NCBI RefSeq assembly: GCF_947623445.1
Contig: NC_135247.1
Span: 16,060,501 to 16,124,500, forward strand
DNA length: 64,000 bases
DNA from: Clavelina lepadiformis
Lineage: Eukaryota > Chordata > Ascidiacea > Aplousobranchia > Clavelinidae
Direction: 5' to 3'
How positions within the stretch are numbered: the first letter of the stretch is position 1; the number at the start of each line of letters is the position of its first letter. The position numbers and the translations under genes are program-made. Positions 37,044-48,921 of this stretch are shown here, piece after piece. Below the pieces are notes generated by a model, which ran no database searches, was not told the origin of the DNA, and worked only from the letters and a program-made list of their open reading frames with translations.

Positions 37044-37717
37044 TTCAAGAACAGTGGATTTGACAAGATAACGGAAGAACTCTCCGATGGAAATGCTAAA
37101 TATGAAGGAGAAAGCGTAGAAATTTCTCCTTTTCCTATTAATGACTTGTTGCAATGGACTTTCCTGAAATCGTATTACCGTTACTTGTAAGATATTCACC
37201 CCTATTTGTTGTAATTGCTGCCTGATGACGTACTTCCTGTTAGTTTTTGTTGTAAGCGAAGAAAGCAAGTTTAGACTTTTTGATAAATGAATGCCTAGCA
37301 GATAATCTCTGTGTATAATCGAATAAATACCGTTACAAGTTGCCTTAATCATTAAGTTTTGTACAAGTGTATGTTTGTATCAAAACTTTTAAATGCCATA
37401 CATGATGACAGGGGCTCCCTGACAACCCCGCCGTGTTACGAGAGCGTGACTTGGACTGTTTTCGAAGACCCAATCTACATTTCTCGCTCTCAGGTTTGTT
37501 TCCATTGCTGAAGCTTACACTACTGGTTTAACGTCTCAGTCATGATATTTTTATTACATTTCAGGCAAGAGTGTTCGAAGAAATGGTTTACGAAAATGAA
37601 CGTGGTCACCATCATGAACATCTTTACAACAATTATCGACCAGTCCAACCACTCAACGGACGTACAGTCTATACTATAGACAGCTCTAGACTCTATAACT
37701 TTGACTATGACGACTGA
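37044..37717 (+). pseudogene. Truncated 3' copy of aCA-3 (exons 6-8 only)
   Basis: Parts: 37044-37186 (exon 6 without its first 15 bases and acceptor), 37412-37493, and 37565-37717. It lacks the signal peptide, all zinc ligands and the first half of the domain, so it cannot make a carbonic anhydrase by itself. The reading frame is nevertheless open throughout and the remaining splice sites are intact. It differs from aCA-3 by several substitutions (for example YRYL for YRYW) and by eight extra residues in the last exon, which ends TIDSSRLYNFDYDD. It arose because the duplication breakpoint fell inside exon 6. A poly(A) signal is at 37769-37774. Confidence 0.93.
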
Positions 37718-40114
37718 TACAGACGGAATTTATTCGCCTCAACTCAAATGCCTTAGGATACTGCAGCAAATAAATTCAATATATGAGAGCGTTTAAATGT
37801 GTTTATTATTTTTGCAACAAAACGGCTAGTATAGTTATTTCTGTACGGTACAGTATATAGTACACCAGTGCAGTTAGGAAGTTCAAAGGTTATTTGCTCT
37901 TGAAAAAACTGTGGATATGTAATTAGTTTAAAGTAAGAGCGGTTGTTAGTGACCAACACGATAAATCAAAGACTTTTTACCGAATTTTTGACAGGAAACT
38001 GTAATGCTGTCCAAACAAAGGTTTAACATTAAAATTGTCGGTATTGAACAATTAGTTCCCGAGTGATCATCTTTTCGATTTCACGAAAAGCAAGAAATTG
38101 CAGCTGTAGATTAGGTGTTCGTTAAATATCAAGTGTGGCTGATATAAAAATGTTTAAAAAAGATGAAATCCATCGACAAAAGCAAATGAATGTTCATAAA
38201 AAGTTTGTACAATTCCAACATACGAAACCGAGTGAGATTGACTGGTGTCTTCACAAAACGTTACATGATGTTCACACTTTTTACACATGCTCATTGCTCA
38301 AAGTTTAGGTTGCATTCTAAAATGCATTCCAGGTTCATTTCCTTAAAATGATTAAATCAGCATCACATGTAGTTAAATATATGACAAATAACTAAGATAA
38401 AAAACAACTGTTCCAAGTAGCGTACGTTTACTGTGATTGCTACAATGGACGCAAATCATATAGGACGGAAGAATTTTTTTGTATAAAGCTTCGTGCGTAA
38501 TAATAAAATTAGTACACAGTACACCTAATTGCTTGAATAACTCACAGCTGTATGTGTAGGCTACTTGCTAAGGCATTTCAGAAGCAAGTGTAAAATCATT
38601 TGTATGTGATAAAGCCTATTAAAATTTTCTCTTATATGTTTATCTTATGCTGCAAAGCGCAAATAGAAGAAATGACGTTTTGTAAACTGTGAGTAAAATG
38701 AGTATTTTCCTGTTTCCTATTTCCTGCTTTGTGTTTGTTTTCCGTTTTCATCGTTTTACTCAATTTCTTGCTAAAAGCTTTCGTTCGTTTTGGGCAATGT
38801 CTCTCATTCATTTTACAGCAAAGAACCTTCTGTCATAGATGATGCACTTTTGTTGTGTAGAGTGCATGGGGGTTGATTTTGGTAATATCTCAAGTCATGC
38901 TGTTCACACAAGTTCGAAGCAGAAGTTACATCCGAGTATACTTCCTGCGAATGATTAAAACATTCTCAGATATAGTTAAACATGAAACCACCAACACATT
39001 AATCACCCAACCCATTTGTAACGACACTCTGTGAGGTTGAAGTACAAAAGTTCAAACTAATTTAGTCCGAACCACACATTCATAGCTTTTACGCCATTCT
39101 GTAAAACCACAAACAACTTTGCCACGTTACAAAGAAAGATATAAATAGATATATTAATGTATCCTAATGTAAGAATTTTATTAAGTCTGCAATCGATAGT
39201 TTTAAGTAATTCAATGTGTCTCCCCAGTTTAGATTACAAGCATGCGATTGTTTTCTTTTTTTGAATTGGTTGGTCTGAGGTCAGCTTCATCTTCAAATCT
39301 TGTTACGATCAGTTTCAACACGAGCACAAGCTGTTTAAATTGAACCACCGCAACGAGCAAGAATCAGCTCATCTGTTTACGCCTCTCCATATAGTTCACC
39401 ATCACGTTGAGGTAAAATCTTTACCCGGCAATGAGAGTCCGGTTCTCTGTTTCACTTTTGTCCAAGTAATCAGAAGTTCGACAGCGACTGTTTAAATGTG
39501 TAACTGATTCCAGCCGACAAATTTTATCATAAATGAATATAATGTATCTGTCTTCAAACATAACAGAAAGAATATGTATACTTTGTATACATGTTAATAT
39601 GTATATTAATAACACTCAGAGCAGTAAATCAAACCTTACAAAGTAATTTTAAACTTTTTGTAAAGCTTTATTTTAATTCAATTTTATCTTTAATTCGTTG
39701 CAAACAAACGTTCGTTGTTTGTACGTATGAACGTTTGTATACTGCAAAGTGCAAATAGAAGAAATAATGTTTTGTAAGCTGTGAGTAATATGAGCCCGTG
39801 ATAATTAATATATACGGGCTTTCCTCTATTGCGTTTGTTTTCGTTTTCCGTTTTCGTCACTTTACCCACTGCTAATTAAGAAGCTCACGTCTTCTCCAAT
39901 ATATTTCAGAGAACCTTCTCTCATGGCTGACACATTTTCGCTGGTAGAGTGAGAGTTGGTTTTGGTGATGTTTAATGTCGCGGTATGTTTCATGCTTCTA
40001 GGCTGCATAATGGCTGTAGTTGGGATTCTGATTATTAGCAATCAATCACCAGGCTTATGGTATATATGTTTACCGACAAACAAACATCTCAACTAAACAA
40101 CATAGTTTTTTCAG
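37718..40114. other. Intergenic region between truncated aCA-3 copy and aCA-5
   Basis: No gene is seen. It is the unit B counterpart of 31155-33597, with small indels. The last 650 bases upstream of aCA-5 appear identical to those upstream of aCA-4, so the two genes probably share promoter activity. Confidence 0.7.
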
Positions 40115-40158
40115 GTTTATTTTAAGATCTGCTAAAAAGAAAAAATCCTACTGAAAAC

Positions 40159-42135
40159 ATGAATGCACTTTTCCTTGCAGTAGTTTTGAGTTTTCTAACA
40201 GGTACTTCAACTACAGCCTAATAATGCCATGCAGCAATTGTGTTTTATTTATTTAGTGGAGTTGGTGGTTTGATTAGTTAATAGACCAACTTTAGACGAT
40301 TATTGGTAAACTACAGTAAAAACTATTACATTAAAAAATAAAGCATATAGCGTGCACACTAAGCTAACATTTTTTCCTGATAATAATTTAGGCTCAACAT
40401 TGGGTGCAACTTGGTCCTACGACGGTAAGAAAGTTTTACAAAAACCTAAGCAGTTTATCAGTTTCATTCACTTTCTTTTATGCAAAAGTTTGTGTTAAAC
40501 TTTAAATTTATCTAAACGTCACTTACCTTTATGCAGATATCCCTTCTTGGGCAACAAACTATCCTGCATGCGCAGGGGACCAACAGTCACCCATTAATAT
40601 TGTGTCCGATGATGCGGTCGTAGATGCTGACCTGGGCAGTTTCAAGCACCCTTGTTTGATAGACCTCCCCAAAGCATGTTGTTAAAGAACACCGGGTATA
40701 CTCGTAAGTTTTCGCGTTATTATTATTAAGTTAAGTTATGACTTAGTTTTCGCGTAGTTGCTTGTATGGAATGATTTGTTCAAAACCGGCTTTGTTTATT
40801 TTGTTTAGTTCAAGTCGATTTAACCAACGGCTACATCATCAATGATAGCAGCCTACTTCCAGGACAATTTAAGGTGTGATTGCACGAGTGACGGAAACAA
40901 AATAAGACGCACACATTTTACATAAACCATATCCAAAAAGAACGACTATCTCAAATAAAAATATATCTTGTTTTTATGCAAATTTTTGGGCATAGGCTTT
41001 GGCTTTTTAAACAAATATAGGCAACTATAAAGCACATAGACCAGATAGAAATTTTAGGTAATGCTTCTACTTGTGTACAGGCGGCGCAATTCCACTTTCA
41101 CTGGGCAGCCCCTAATGCAACAGGGTCTGAGCATTTATTCAACGGTAACCAGTACTGGGGTGAGCTTCACATCGTTCATTACAACACCAAGTATCCAGAC
41201 CTTGGAACGGCAGCTAGTGAACCTGATGGTCTGGCAGTGCTCGGATTTTTTATGGCGGTAAGTATGGTCTATAATTCTATATGATTATTGATGATTTAGA
41301 TAGTTTTCTGACTCCAGAGTTAACTTAGACTAAAAACAAGTAGCATGCATAATGATGAAGTTAATATTATCAGGTATTAGTCTGTTTTCAGGACGATTAT
41401 CCCCAAGACAACACTGCTGTAGAGCGTATAATACAACCGTTAGTTGACGACCAAGTAAATTATTACAAAGAAAATGCGACCTACTCAGCCACTTTCTCAA
41501 TGGAGACATTCCTACCAAACAATATATCTGTTTACTACCGTTACCAGTAGGTTATTTTTAGCTAACAGTTGTGCAACTACCCATTTAGAGTGTTTAACCT
41601 AAGACTAAAGATTGCTTATACAGCATAACTAGTAAGTGCTTATTTTTACCAGGGGTTCTCTGACGAATCCACCGTGTTATGAGAGTGTGGTGTGGACGGT
41701 CTTTAGTAAACCAATTCGTATATCACGCAGACAAGTAAGATTTTCTCAGATAAATTTTCAATTGTGTTGTCTTCACTAGGTCAAGGATTTTGAAACTTTC
41801 CAACAATTGAACGTCGTGTAGAAGTACTTGCGTTACAGTCACACAAGTAAAAATGAACTTATAAAGCAATCACAAGACATTACTAAGGAGTAAACTGGCT
41901 GAAATATCATACTGTGTATTAACAGGCCAACATATTTGAGACAATGGTCTTCGAAAACGCCCGTGGTGACAACGATACTGTCCCTATAAACAACAACTAC
42001 CGACCGGTCCAGCCCCTCAATAACCGAACCGTGACTCGCTCTAGCTCCTGCTCGGGGACCGGCTCCTTCTCGATGCCGGCTTTCCATTTTACCGCCTTGT
42101 GCGCCACAGTCGTTGGATTGATTACTGTGCGCTGA
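40159..42135 (+). pseudogene. aCA-5: near-identical copy of aCA-4 with a one-base frameshift
   Basis: Exons: 40159-40201, 40392-40424, 40537-40703, 40809-40873, 41081-41257, 41392-41546, 41653-41734, 41926-42135. All splice sites match aCA-4. Exon 3 is 167 bases instead of 168: aCA-4 has CACGCCTTG where aCA-5 has CACCCTTG (about 40648-40655). This shifts the frame and leads to a stop within the same exon, before the zinc ligands. Every later exon is open in its normal frame, and the other differences are mild (for example SCSGTGS for YCSGTGS). Either this is a very young pseudogene or the base is missing through an assembly or sequencing error. If the base were present the product would match aCA-4, including Tyr at the shuttle position and SLTNPPC. 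Confidence 0.9.
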
Positions 42136-42623
42136 AATTTGTGCGCCCAGTAACTTAGCCACGCAAATAATACATACGTATATATAATATTATAAAATTA
42201 ACCTATACTGTATCATAGGTTTAAAATATATGCTTGTTGAAACTGTTCGGTATATAGATATTCATTCATAGTAAATGGATCATAAACGCTTACACATTGA
42301 CTGATATTAAAAACTCGTGCGTATACAGCTGCATTGACATTTCAACATAAGCTTTTGTTTTTCTTACTCATTTAGTATAGTGGTAACACCTTCATTTATG
42401 CCTCAGAATATTCAAGCTTGTCTTATGCATGGTATATACACTTTGCTTTAACGCAAAATGTATGATGCTAAGTGTTATGTTTCGTTGCATTATACAGTAA
42501 CCCGCGTATTTGGCACAGATTCCCATAACTGCACACATATCATATATTACTGCCCCATTCTCCGATCTCCAACCACAAATGTGTATGCCTCAAAACATGG
42601 TAAAAACACGGTTTAATGATTGC
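42136..42623. other. aCA-5 3' flank, end of duplication unit B
   Basis: No gene. The sequence follows the aCA-4 3' flank closely up to about 42479, then continues with the short segment also found at 36892-37040 in unit A, including GTAACCCGC and TTTGGCACAGAT. Confidence 0.6.
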
Positions 42624-43011
42624 AGCAAAGGGTTATTCAACGGGGGCGATATCCCCCCCCCCCCCCCCCCAGGTGGCAATATTGTCCATCAAGGGGGCAA
42701 TTGCAATCGCATGTGACAATGTTTAAAGTTGGGGGCGATTTTAGTCTTTAAGGTGGTGGAAGACGCTGTTATCGTTGCCCTCCAAGTTGTGATTTTATAA
42801 TTATGCATCTGTTATTTACCGCGCTATTATTGCATAAGGTCATACTTGCTTTGTTTCTGATTGTTCTTTTTTTTTTAGGATAATTTATAATTTCAAAGCA
42901 TATTGTACATCGCAAGAAGCAAATACATTCGTAGAAAAATAATCATAGGGGCGATTTTGACCCAGAGCCCCGAAAAAGGGGTGATTTCACAACAAAGGTT
43001 GAAGACCACTG
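42624..43011. mobile_element. hAT-like element with an 18-base C run
   Basis: The right end GGTTGAAGACCACTG is typical of hAT ends, and the left side CAAAGGGTTATTCAAC is an imperfect inverted match. GGGGGCGAT-type motifs occur near both ends. A run of 18 C lies at 42653-42670. No 8-base duplication could be assigned, and the left end coincides with the end of duplication unit B, so the boundary is uncertain. Confidence 0.45.
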
Positions 43012-45430
43012 GTCTACACGAAATAACACAACTTCTTCTGCGGTCTCAAATGTGAAGAGAAGAACATCTTTAACTCAAGATTTGACTCTTATGTAACCAA
43101 CCGTAACTCCACCAATGTTACTAACAAATGCGTTATAGCTTATACTCTTTAATTTTACGAAATTTACGAGTTTAATTTATAGTGTTTAGAAGTAGTTAAT
43201 TATGTCAATATCAGGAACAGCGATAAATTATATCGTAAGTGCATTTGCAATGAAGTCAATATTTGACTTTAGCGACATCGGGCTTCGACATGCACAACGG
43301 CAATGCAGCAAGTGTTTAGTTCAAGTCAGCCCAGAGGTCGAGCGACTTTTTCATAGTTTAATAGAGGGTAAAACTTTTATCTTTTAATAAGCAATCGCGT
43401 AGTTACATCCTAAACTATCTCGTTGCAAATAGGAATTAAATTTCGATCAAAAAATGATCGAAAATCTGTATGAGCACCTTCATTTTCGTCGGAAGAATCT
43501 TTAATGATCGTGGACCAGACACAAAGTCATTTGTTTTGCAGAGACGTTTTGTTGAGTCATAGATATTACATAACAGTGGTGTAGTAGACAGTGCTGTAAG
43601 GCATACCGTACTCATTTGAATAGATGACGTGCTACCGCTCTTTTTAAAGAACATAATGCGTTTTCTAATCTAGGGCAACATTTTTTTCTTGCAATGATGA
43701 ATGTATTTGGCCAGTACCGTATGTAGAACAGTTATCCTGCTGTTAAGTTTGTTAATCAGTGGGTGTTCAGGGTAATTTAATTTACTCCTTCGAGTCTCTT
43801 TTGTTGATAGACAACGTTTCCACACTTCCGAAACGTACGCTGCGGGTATGTGGTAGGTAGGACAATTAATCTGACAACTTTTCTCCTGGTTCCATGAAAC
43901 TAATCTCATGGTTGCTAATCTGCAAACCATTCCACAATTTCATTTTGTAAATATCGCACACAGTAGCCTACAAGTGTGAGACAGTACGTATATGTGCCAG
44001 ACGTTTTAAGTATACCGTAACTTTTTAAAATCATTGTGTATGCCTTCTAATTAAATAGCGTCTACTATTCTTTTTTAACATCAGAGCCTTTTAATCAAGT
44101 AAATATACGCTATCTCGATTAAAGTATGTAACTTAAAGCATCGAGTTCTTTGACTTGGCAGTGAAGACGGTAATCGAGAATGTGGCAGTGAAAGACATGT
44201 CTATAGTAGCCGCAATAGGAGTTGGATTAATGTCTTGTCATGTGCATTTGAAATGCATATTCTATAGCAAGCTCACAAAATCTTTTGATACTTTCAATAC
44301 CCGGACGCGTTACGCCAAACTCCGTTATTGATTACCGATTTGGAAAAGATTACAGATTTGAATTTGATTTGGTGACAGGCCTTTGGGAATTTTTCCCTCC
44401 TTATCCATATGATGTGACTCGTGCAAATTAGCAGAAAAAAAAACAGCAACACTGAAGATCAATGTTTCAAAACTGCAATTCATTCTAACAGAACTGGATA
44501 GAACGCTGAATTTGTAGTGAAAGTGAAACTTTAAGAGCAAGATGTTGAACAAAGTTAAGCTATCTTAGCTGAAAATGTGCGACCCTTACTTGGTGGCGAC
44601 CGACAGAGTTGCTTACAAACCTTTTATGGACTTTCATGATTGTTTTGTCTTGTTTGCTACAGTTTGCTCGACATGCATAGGAATATTGAATAGTTTTGTT
44701 CTTTAAGAGAAATTGCATAGCTTTATGTTAGTGTCAAATGATCGAATATACTGATGTTCAAAAAATCACTTGCAGAAAAGTTGGTGTTAGACCGAGCAGG
44801 CTGGACATAACACTGTAATGTGCTTTGTGTAAATAAAACAGTGAATCCCACAGGATGGGATGAAACAATCACAAACTGCCACGAGATGGGAGAGAATTAC
44901 TGGCACAGACAAAACTGTCCCATGCACAAACCTGGTGGCCATTAATAATTTTAATCAAGCAGGTTTAGATAAGGGAAGCTCGCACAGTATGCGTTAGTAG
45001 AACTGATAACAGTGTTTTAACGTCGATGTTAACATTTATGCTAAGATGATTGTAGTTTGATCACACGAGGAAATAACCTTGGTTACATGTGTAAGACTGA
45101 TTGAGTTCTACATGTTATCTAATATCTCATGTCTGAAATTAAAATTGACATACAGTCGAGTGTAGGGACAAGATTTTACTTGATATTTTTTTCGATTTTG
45201 GCAACTAATAACTAATCCTTCTTAATGTATTTGTTTGCAATTGTCAGAAATGGTACTCGACAGTTTTGTTTTCCCTCATATAGTATAACACTATAACAAC
45301 TCAGCTTTATGCCTAATTATGTTGTCGCTGTGACCGCTATAGGTCTATACTCATTAAGTTAAGTTGAACAGCTTACAGCTTAAGTTGAAAACAATTTTTC
45401 GACACTCGTAAGACTTTTTTCTTTCAATAC
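43012..45430. other. Intergenic region upstream of aCA-6
   Basis: No gene can be supported. Open frames on both strands are below 90 codons and show no domain. It is unlike the flanks of the other aCA genes, so it lies outside the recent duplication. The aCA-6 promoter should be near the right end. Confidence 0.5.
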
Positions 45431-45463
45431 ATTCTGTTAGTATTTAAGTAATATTTTGAAGCC

Positions 45464-47393
45464 ATGAACATTTTCGTAGTCGTCACAACCTTGTGCGTTT
45501 TCTCAGGTAGGTCTATATTTCCAATTTTTAATGAACAGTTTTACGAAATATTAAAAACTGAGCACTGGTTAGCATCTTTACAGTTATCATCTATCAGAGT
45601 TTCGTTATACTAACGATGCAGAAAACTTTTCTTTTCCACATATTTAGAAACAACAGTTGGCCAATCTTGGACCTATCACGAAGAAAATAACGGTAAGTTA
45701 TTGCACTAAAAATACTAGACGATATATGCGAATTCGTCAAATGAAACAAAAAGAATTAGTCTACTGTGAGTTTTAACTGAATCTAAACATAGGTGTCGAC
45801 ACATGGTCAACGAATTATGCGACATGCGCCACTCAACAACAGTCGCCCATTGATATTGTGCACGACGATGCGGTCGTAGATACAACACTAGGCGAGTTTA
45901 AACACGCCTTGTTTGATGCACCCCCGCAGAGCATGTTGGTAAAGAATAATGGACACACTCGTAAGTTCTGCAGTATATGCCCTGGGCTCTGTGGATTTCC
46001 ATGGAGGAATTTGTTCAAAACTAACTTGGTTATTTGTTTAGTTCAAGTCGATTTAACCAACGGTTACATCATCAATGACCTCAGTCTTCTTCCTGGAAAA
46101 TTTAAGGTAATCAGAAAACTATGGAAAACTGACAAAAAGATGCGACGCTAGTGCTAGAAATTATAATCGTGATTTATAAACAGTTCACATACCAGTTTCA
46201 TATTTTCAGCCAGGCAACGTCCACACCCAATTCGGCGGTGTGTACCTAGGGGACATTTTTGAAATATAAACACGTCATCGTTAGCATTACACATTGAACC
46301 CTGTAAATGTTCTCATAACAAACAGGCCGAACAGTTCCACTTCCATTGGGCGGCACCAGAGAGCAGAGGGTCGGAGCATTTGCTAAATGGTGGGCGTGAC
46401 TGGGGTGAGCTTCATATCGTTCATTACAACACCAAGTATGAGGACTTTTCCACGGCAATGAATACGAGTGACGGTTTGGCTGTTTTGGGATTCTTCATAA
46501 AAGTAATTGTTATTGAAGTTGGACGATCCTTTATTGATATAACAAGCAAGTGTTCGTCGAATGAAGTAAAACAGCCTACTATTTACCTTACGTTGACAAC
46601 CTGCTGTGTTACTTTCGACGTTTAGACTGTGTTAGACTAACTTCACTCAAGTAATTAATTTGTCCGTTAGGATGATTACCCTCAGGACAACGCTGACATT
46701 GAACGCATTATAGAACCGGTGTTCAACGATCAAGCAAGTTATTACAGCGAAAGTGCGACATACATAACCAGTTTCTCGATTGAAACCTTCTTGCCACATA
46801 ACCTAACTACTTACTACCGTTACCAGTAAGCAAATGACCATATAACTTATTTTTATACATAAGGTGCTTGTACTAATATGTATAGATTATTAATAAATAA
46901 GAACTTTGGATACTTTGTTTAGTATAACATTAGTGAGCATTGTTGTGTTACTGTCGTGTGGCTGTCTGTTTGCAGGGGGTCCTTGACAACTCCGCCGTGC
47001 TATGAGAGTGTAGTTTGGACGGTTTTCAGTGAACCAATTCGCATCTCACGCAGACAGGTTAGGTTTGTTTTAATGAAAAATTTTCATTTTAACTTCTTTT
47101 GATTTTCATATTGAAAATCAAAATAAACTTGTTGGTGAAAAAGCTTTAGACTTTAGAGCAATATTTTATATTTATATTTTCAGGCAGATATGTTTGAAAG
47201 AATGGTTTTCGAAAACAGTCGTGGTGCAAGCGATACAACCAACTTGAACGACAATTATCGACCTGTCCAGGCCCTAAACAGACGCAATGTGTATCGCACT
47301 GCCCACTGCTCAGGAACCGCATCATTTCTAAAGCCAGCATCCCATTTTATTTCCCTCTGCACATTAATCATTGGATTGATGAGGGTTTACTAG
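45464..47393 (+). CDS. aCA-6: extracellular alpha carbonic anhydrase, probably GPI-anchored
   Basis: Eight exons: 45464-45506, 45648-45692, 45793-45960, 46042-46106, 46326-46502, 46671-46825, 46976-47057, 47184-47393; 314 residues. Signal peptide [14 protein letters not shown]. Exon 2 is 12 bases longer than in its relatives, adding EEN-rich residues after WTYH. Zinc ligands H112, H114 (QFHFHW) and H137 (GELHIVHYN), the proton-shuttle His (NNGHT), SLTTPPC and the cysteine pair are all present, so a classical active enzyme is expected. The C-terminus ([17 protein letters not shown] after CSGTAS) is hydrophobic but diverged from the others; GPI anchoring is likely. Last gene of the array. Exon 3 is strikingly close to that of aCA-1 ([18 protein letters not shown] in both), although the genes are 30 kb apart. 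Confidence 0.95.
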
Positions 47394-48904
47394 TTTGAGA
47401 AAACGTTTTCCTCGGCCGTTTAAATACACCATAAGAGTTGTTAGATGCCCATGAATGCTTGAGATGTTATTAAAAAGATGCTGTATTTTAAAGTTGTACT
47501 GATCAATGTCTTCAGAGTATTATATTATTCAAAATATTCGATTTTATATACTTAAAAGTGTAATTAAATAATGTTCTCCCATACATGTTCTATACATACG
47601 TTTCGCGTTTACATGTTTTTTTCCAGGCATATGCAAAGCCGCAGCCAGGGTTAAATTTTTACTGAGGCAAATATGTTGATTAGTCCCAGTTTTAGCCAGT
47701 TATCGCAGTCTTCTTCTCTCATACTGCAGTAGTTGTAAACCTCGTTATATCGCCCGTTTTCTGGTACATTTCTCGATCTGCGTATAGACCTAATGTTGTG
47801 AATCTTTTATTTGTCAGCGTTGGGAGAAAAACGCATTCAACACAACGTAGATAAATTGAAATCTGATATCTATCATTCTCCAAGCATTGGCCTCATTATC
47901 ACACATTTCTTTGACTGCATTGTTTCCTTTTATTTCGTGTTCTGCTTTATTTTGTTTCGCAAAATTAACTTTTGGCGGAATCCAGAAGACAATTGTCTAG
48001 TCTAGCGGGTGATAATTTGCGACTCCTGCACTTAGTTCTTAAATAATTTTTTATCGAAATCAAACGTTTAACAGAAAACATGTTTTGGTTCAAGATAGGA
48101 GGCACTGAGAGGGAGACCACTACTGTCGATTATGCTGGTTTGTTAAATGCCTCGTACCGGATGGTTGCTTGGAGTTTAACGGTCGTGTCATGCTGCCAGC
48201 TAATATTTAATCGGGTTGAACTGATGTTGCTTATTAGCAAGTCGGTTGGCGACGGTGAAGCCACAGCAGAACAGAGCTCATCTTACGGTATAGGAAGAAT
48301 AACACATTTCATGATAAGCTCAATGCAATTCTTCCCACCATAAGCAAGTCTCCCTTCTGCAAAATCGATGAATCAGTCGCATGTCACACTGTATGAATAG
48401 GTGTGTTAGGTTAACCGCGAATCTGACACGGCAAATTATTCAAGTTTTTTTCTTTTTTCGATCAACTTGCTTTTCTTAGAACCGCGTCATTTGACAGGCA
48501 CAAAAATCGTTCAAAAGGAGAGCATGATAATCATATCTACGCCTCAAACCTTACAAAACTACATTTACACGTCTTATAACCAGAAATTTTCAGAGATAAT
48601 TGTTCCACGAACTCTGGCGTTACACTCGCATTCCTAGGTCTTAACTAATGAGTCTTGCGATTTCTGACGTAAACATTCAGATTGATCTGCTGGATAACTC
48701 TGTTCTAGGATGCTTGTTAGAAATTTATATGCGGACCGGACAGGTACAAGATTGATAAACGCCGTGAGTCCATGTCAACATGAGTTAACACAGGAAATTT
48801 TGCATCCTTCAATAAACGTCTTGGGCGACTAATCTTCTTCCTGGCTTGAGTGTCCTGACCGACTTTTGAAGTATAAAGCACTCAAGAACAGCAGATATTA
48901 TGCA
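47394..48904. other. Intergenic region between aCA-6 and EI24
   Basis: No gene is firmly supported. An 87-codon frame at 48080-48343 (+) begins MFWFKIGGTERETT and has a hydrophobic middle (VAWSLTVVSCC). I do not recognise it, and it has no paralogue here. It could be a small protein or a first exon (a possible GT donor follows SSSYG) but may be chance. Confidence 0.4.
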
Positions 48905-48910
48905 TTTATT
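48905..48910 (-). terminator. Probable EI24 poly(A) signal
   Basis: AATAAA on the - strand lies 12 bases after the EI24 stop codon (48922-48924). This would give a very short 3' UTR, as is common in compact genomes. Confidence 0.5.
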
Positions 48911-48921
48911 GACAAGCATTG

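Larger units (their letters stand above)
37044..42623 (+). repeat. Segmental tandem duplication, unit B
   Basis: Second copy of the unit at 30505-37043. It contains the truncated aCA-3 copy, the intergenic region and aCA-5. Its end, GTTTAATGATTGCAG, is followed at once by different sequence with hAT-like features and a run of 18 C. By eye the two units differ by scattered substitutions and small indels except in a long identical tract around the aCA-4/aCA-5 promoters. Confidence 0.94.

Noticed and set aside
42653-42670. Run of 18 C as a possible functional element
   Set aside because: Homopolymers of this kind vary in length and are error-prone in sequencing; nothing ties it to a function.
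48080-48343. 87-codon frame starting MFWFKIGG
   Set aside because: Possible small gene or first exon, but without homology or a partner exon I cannot support it as a gene.
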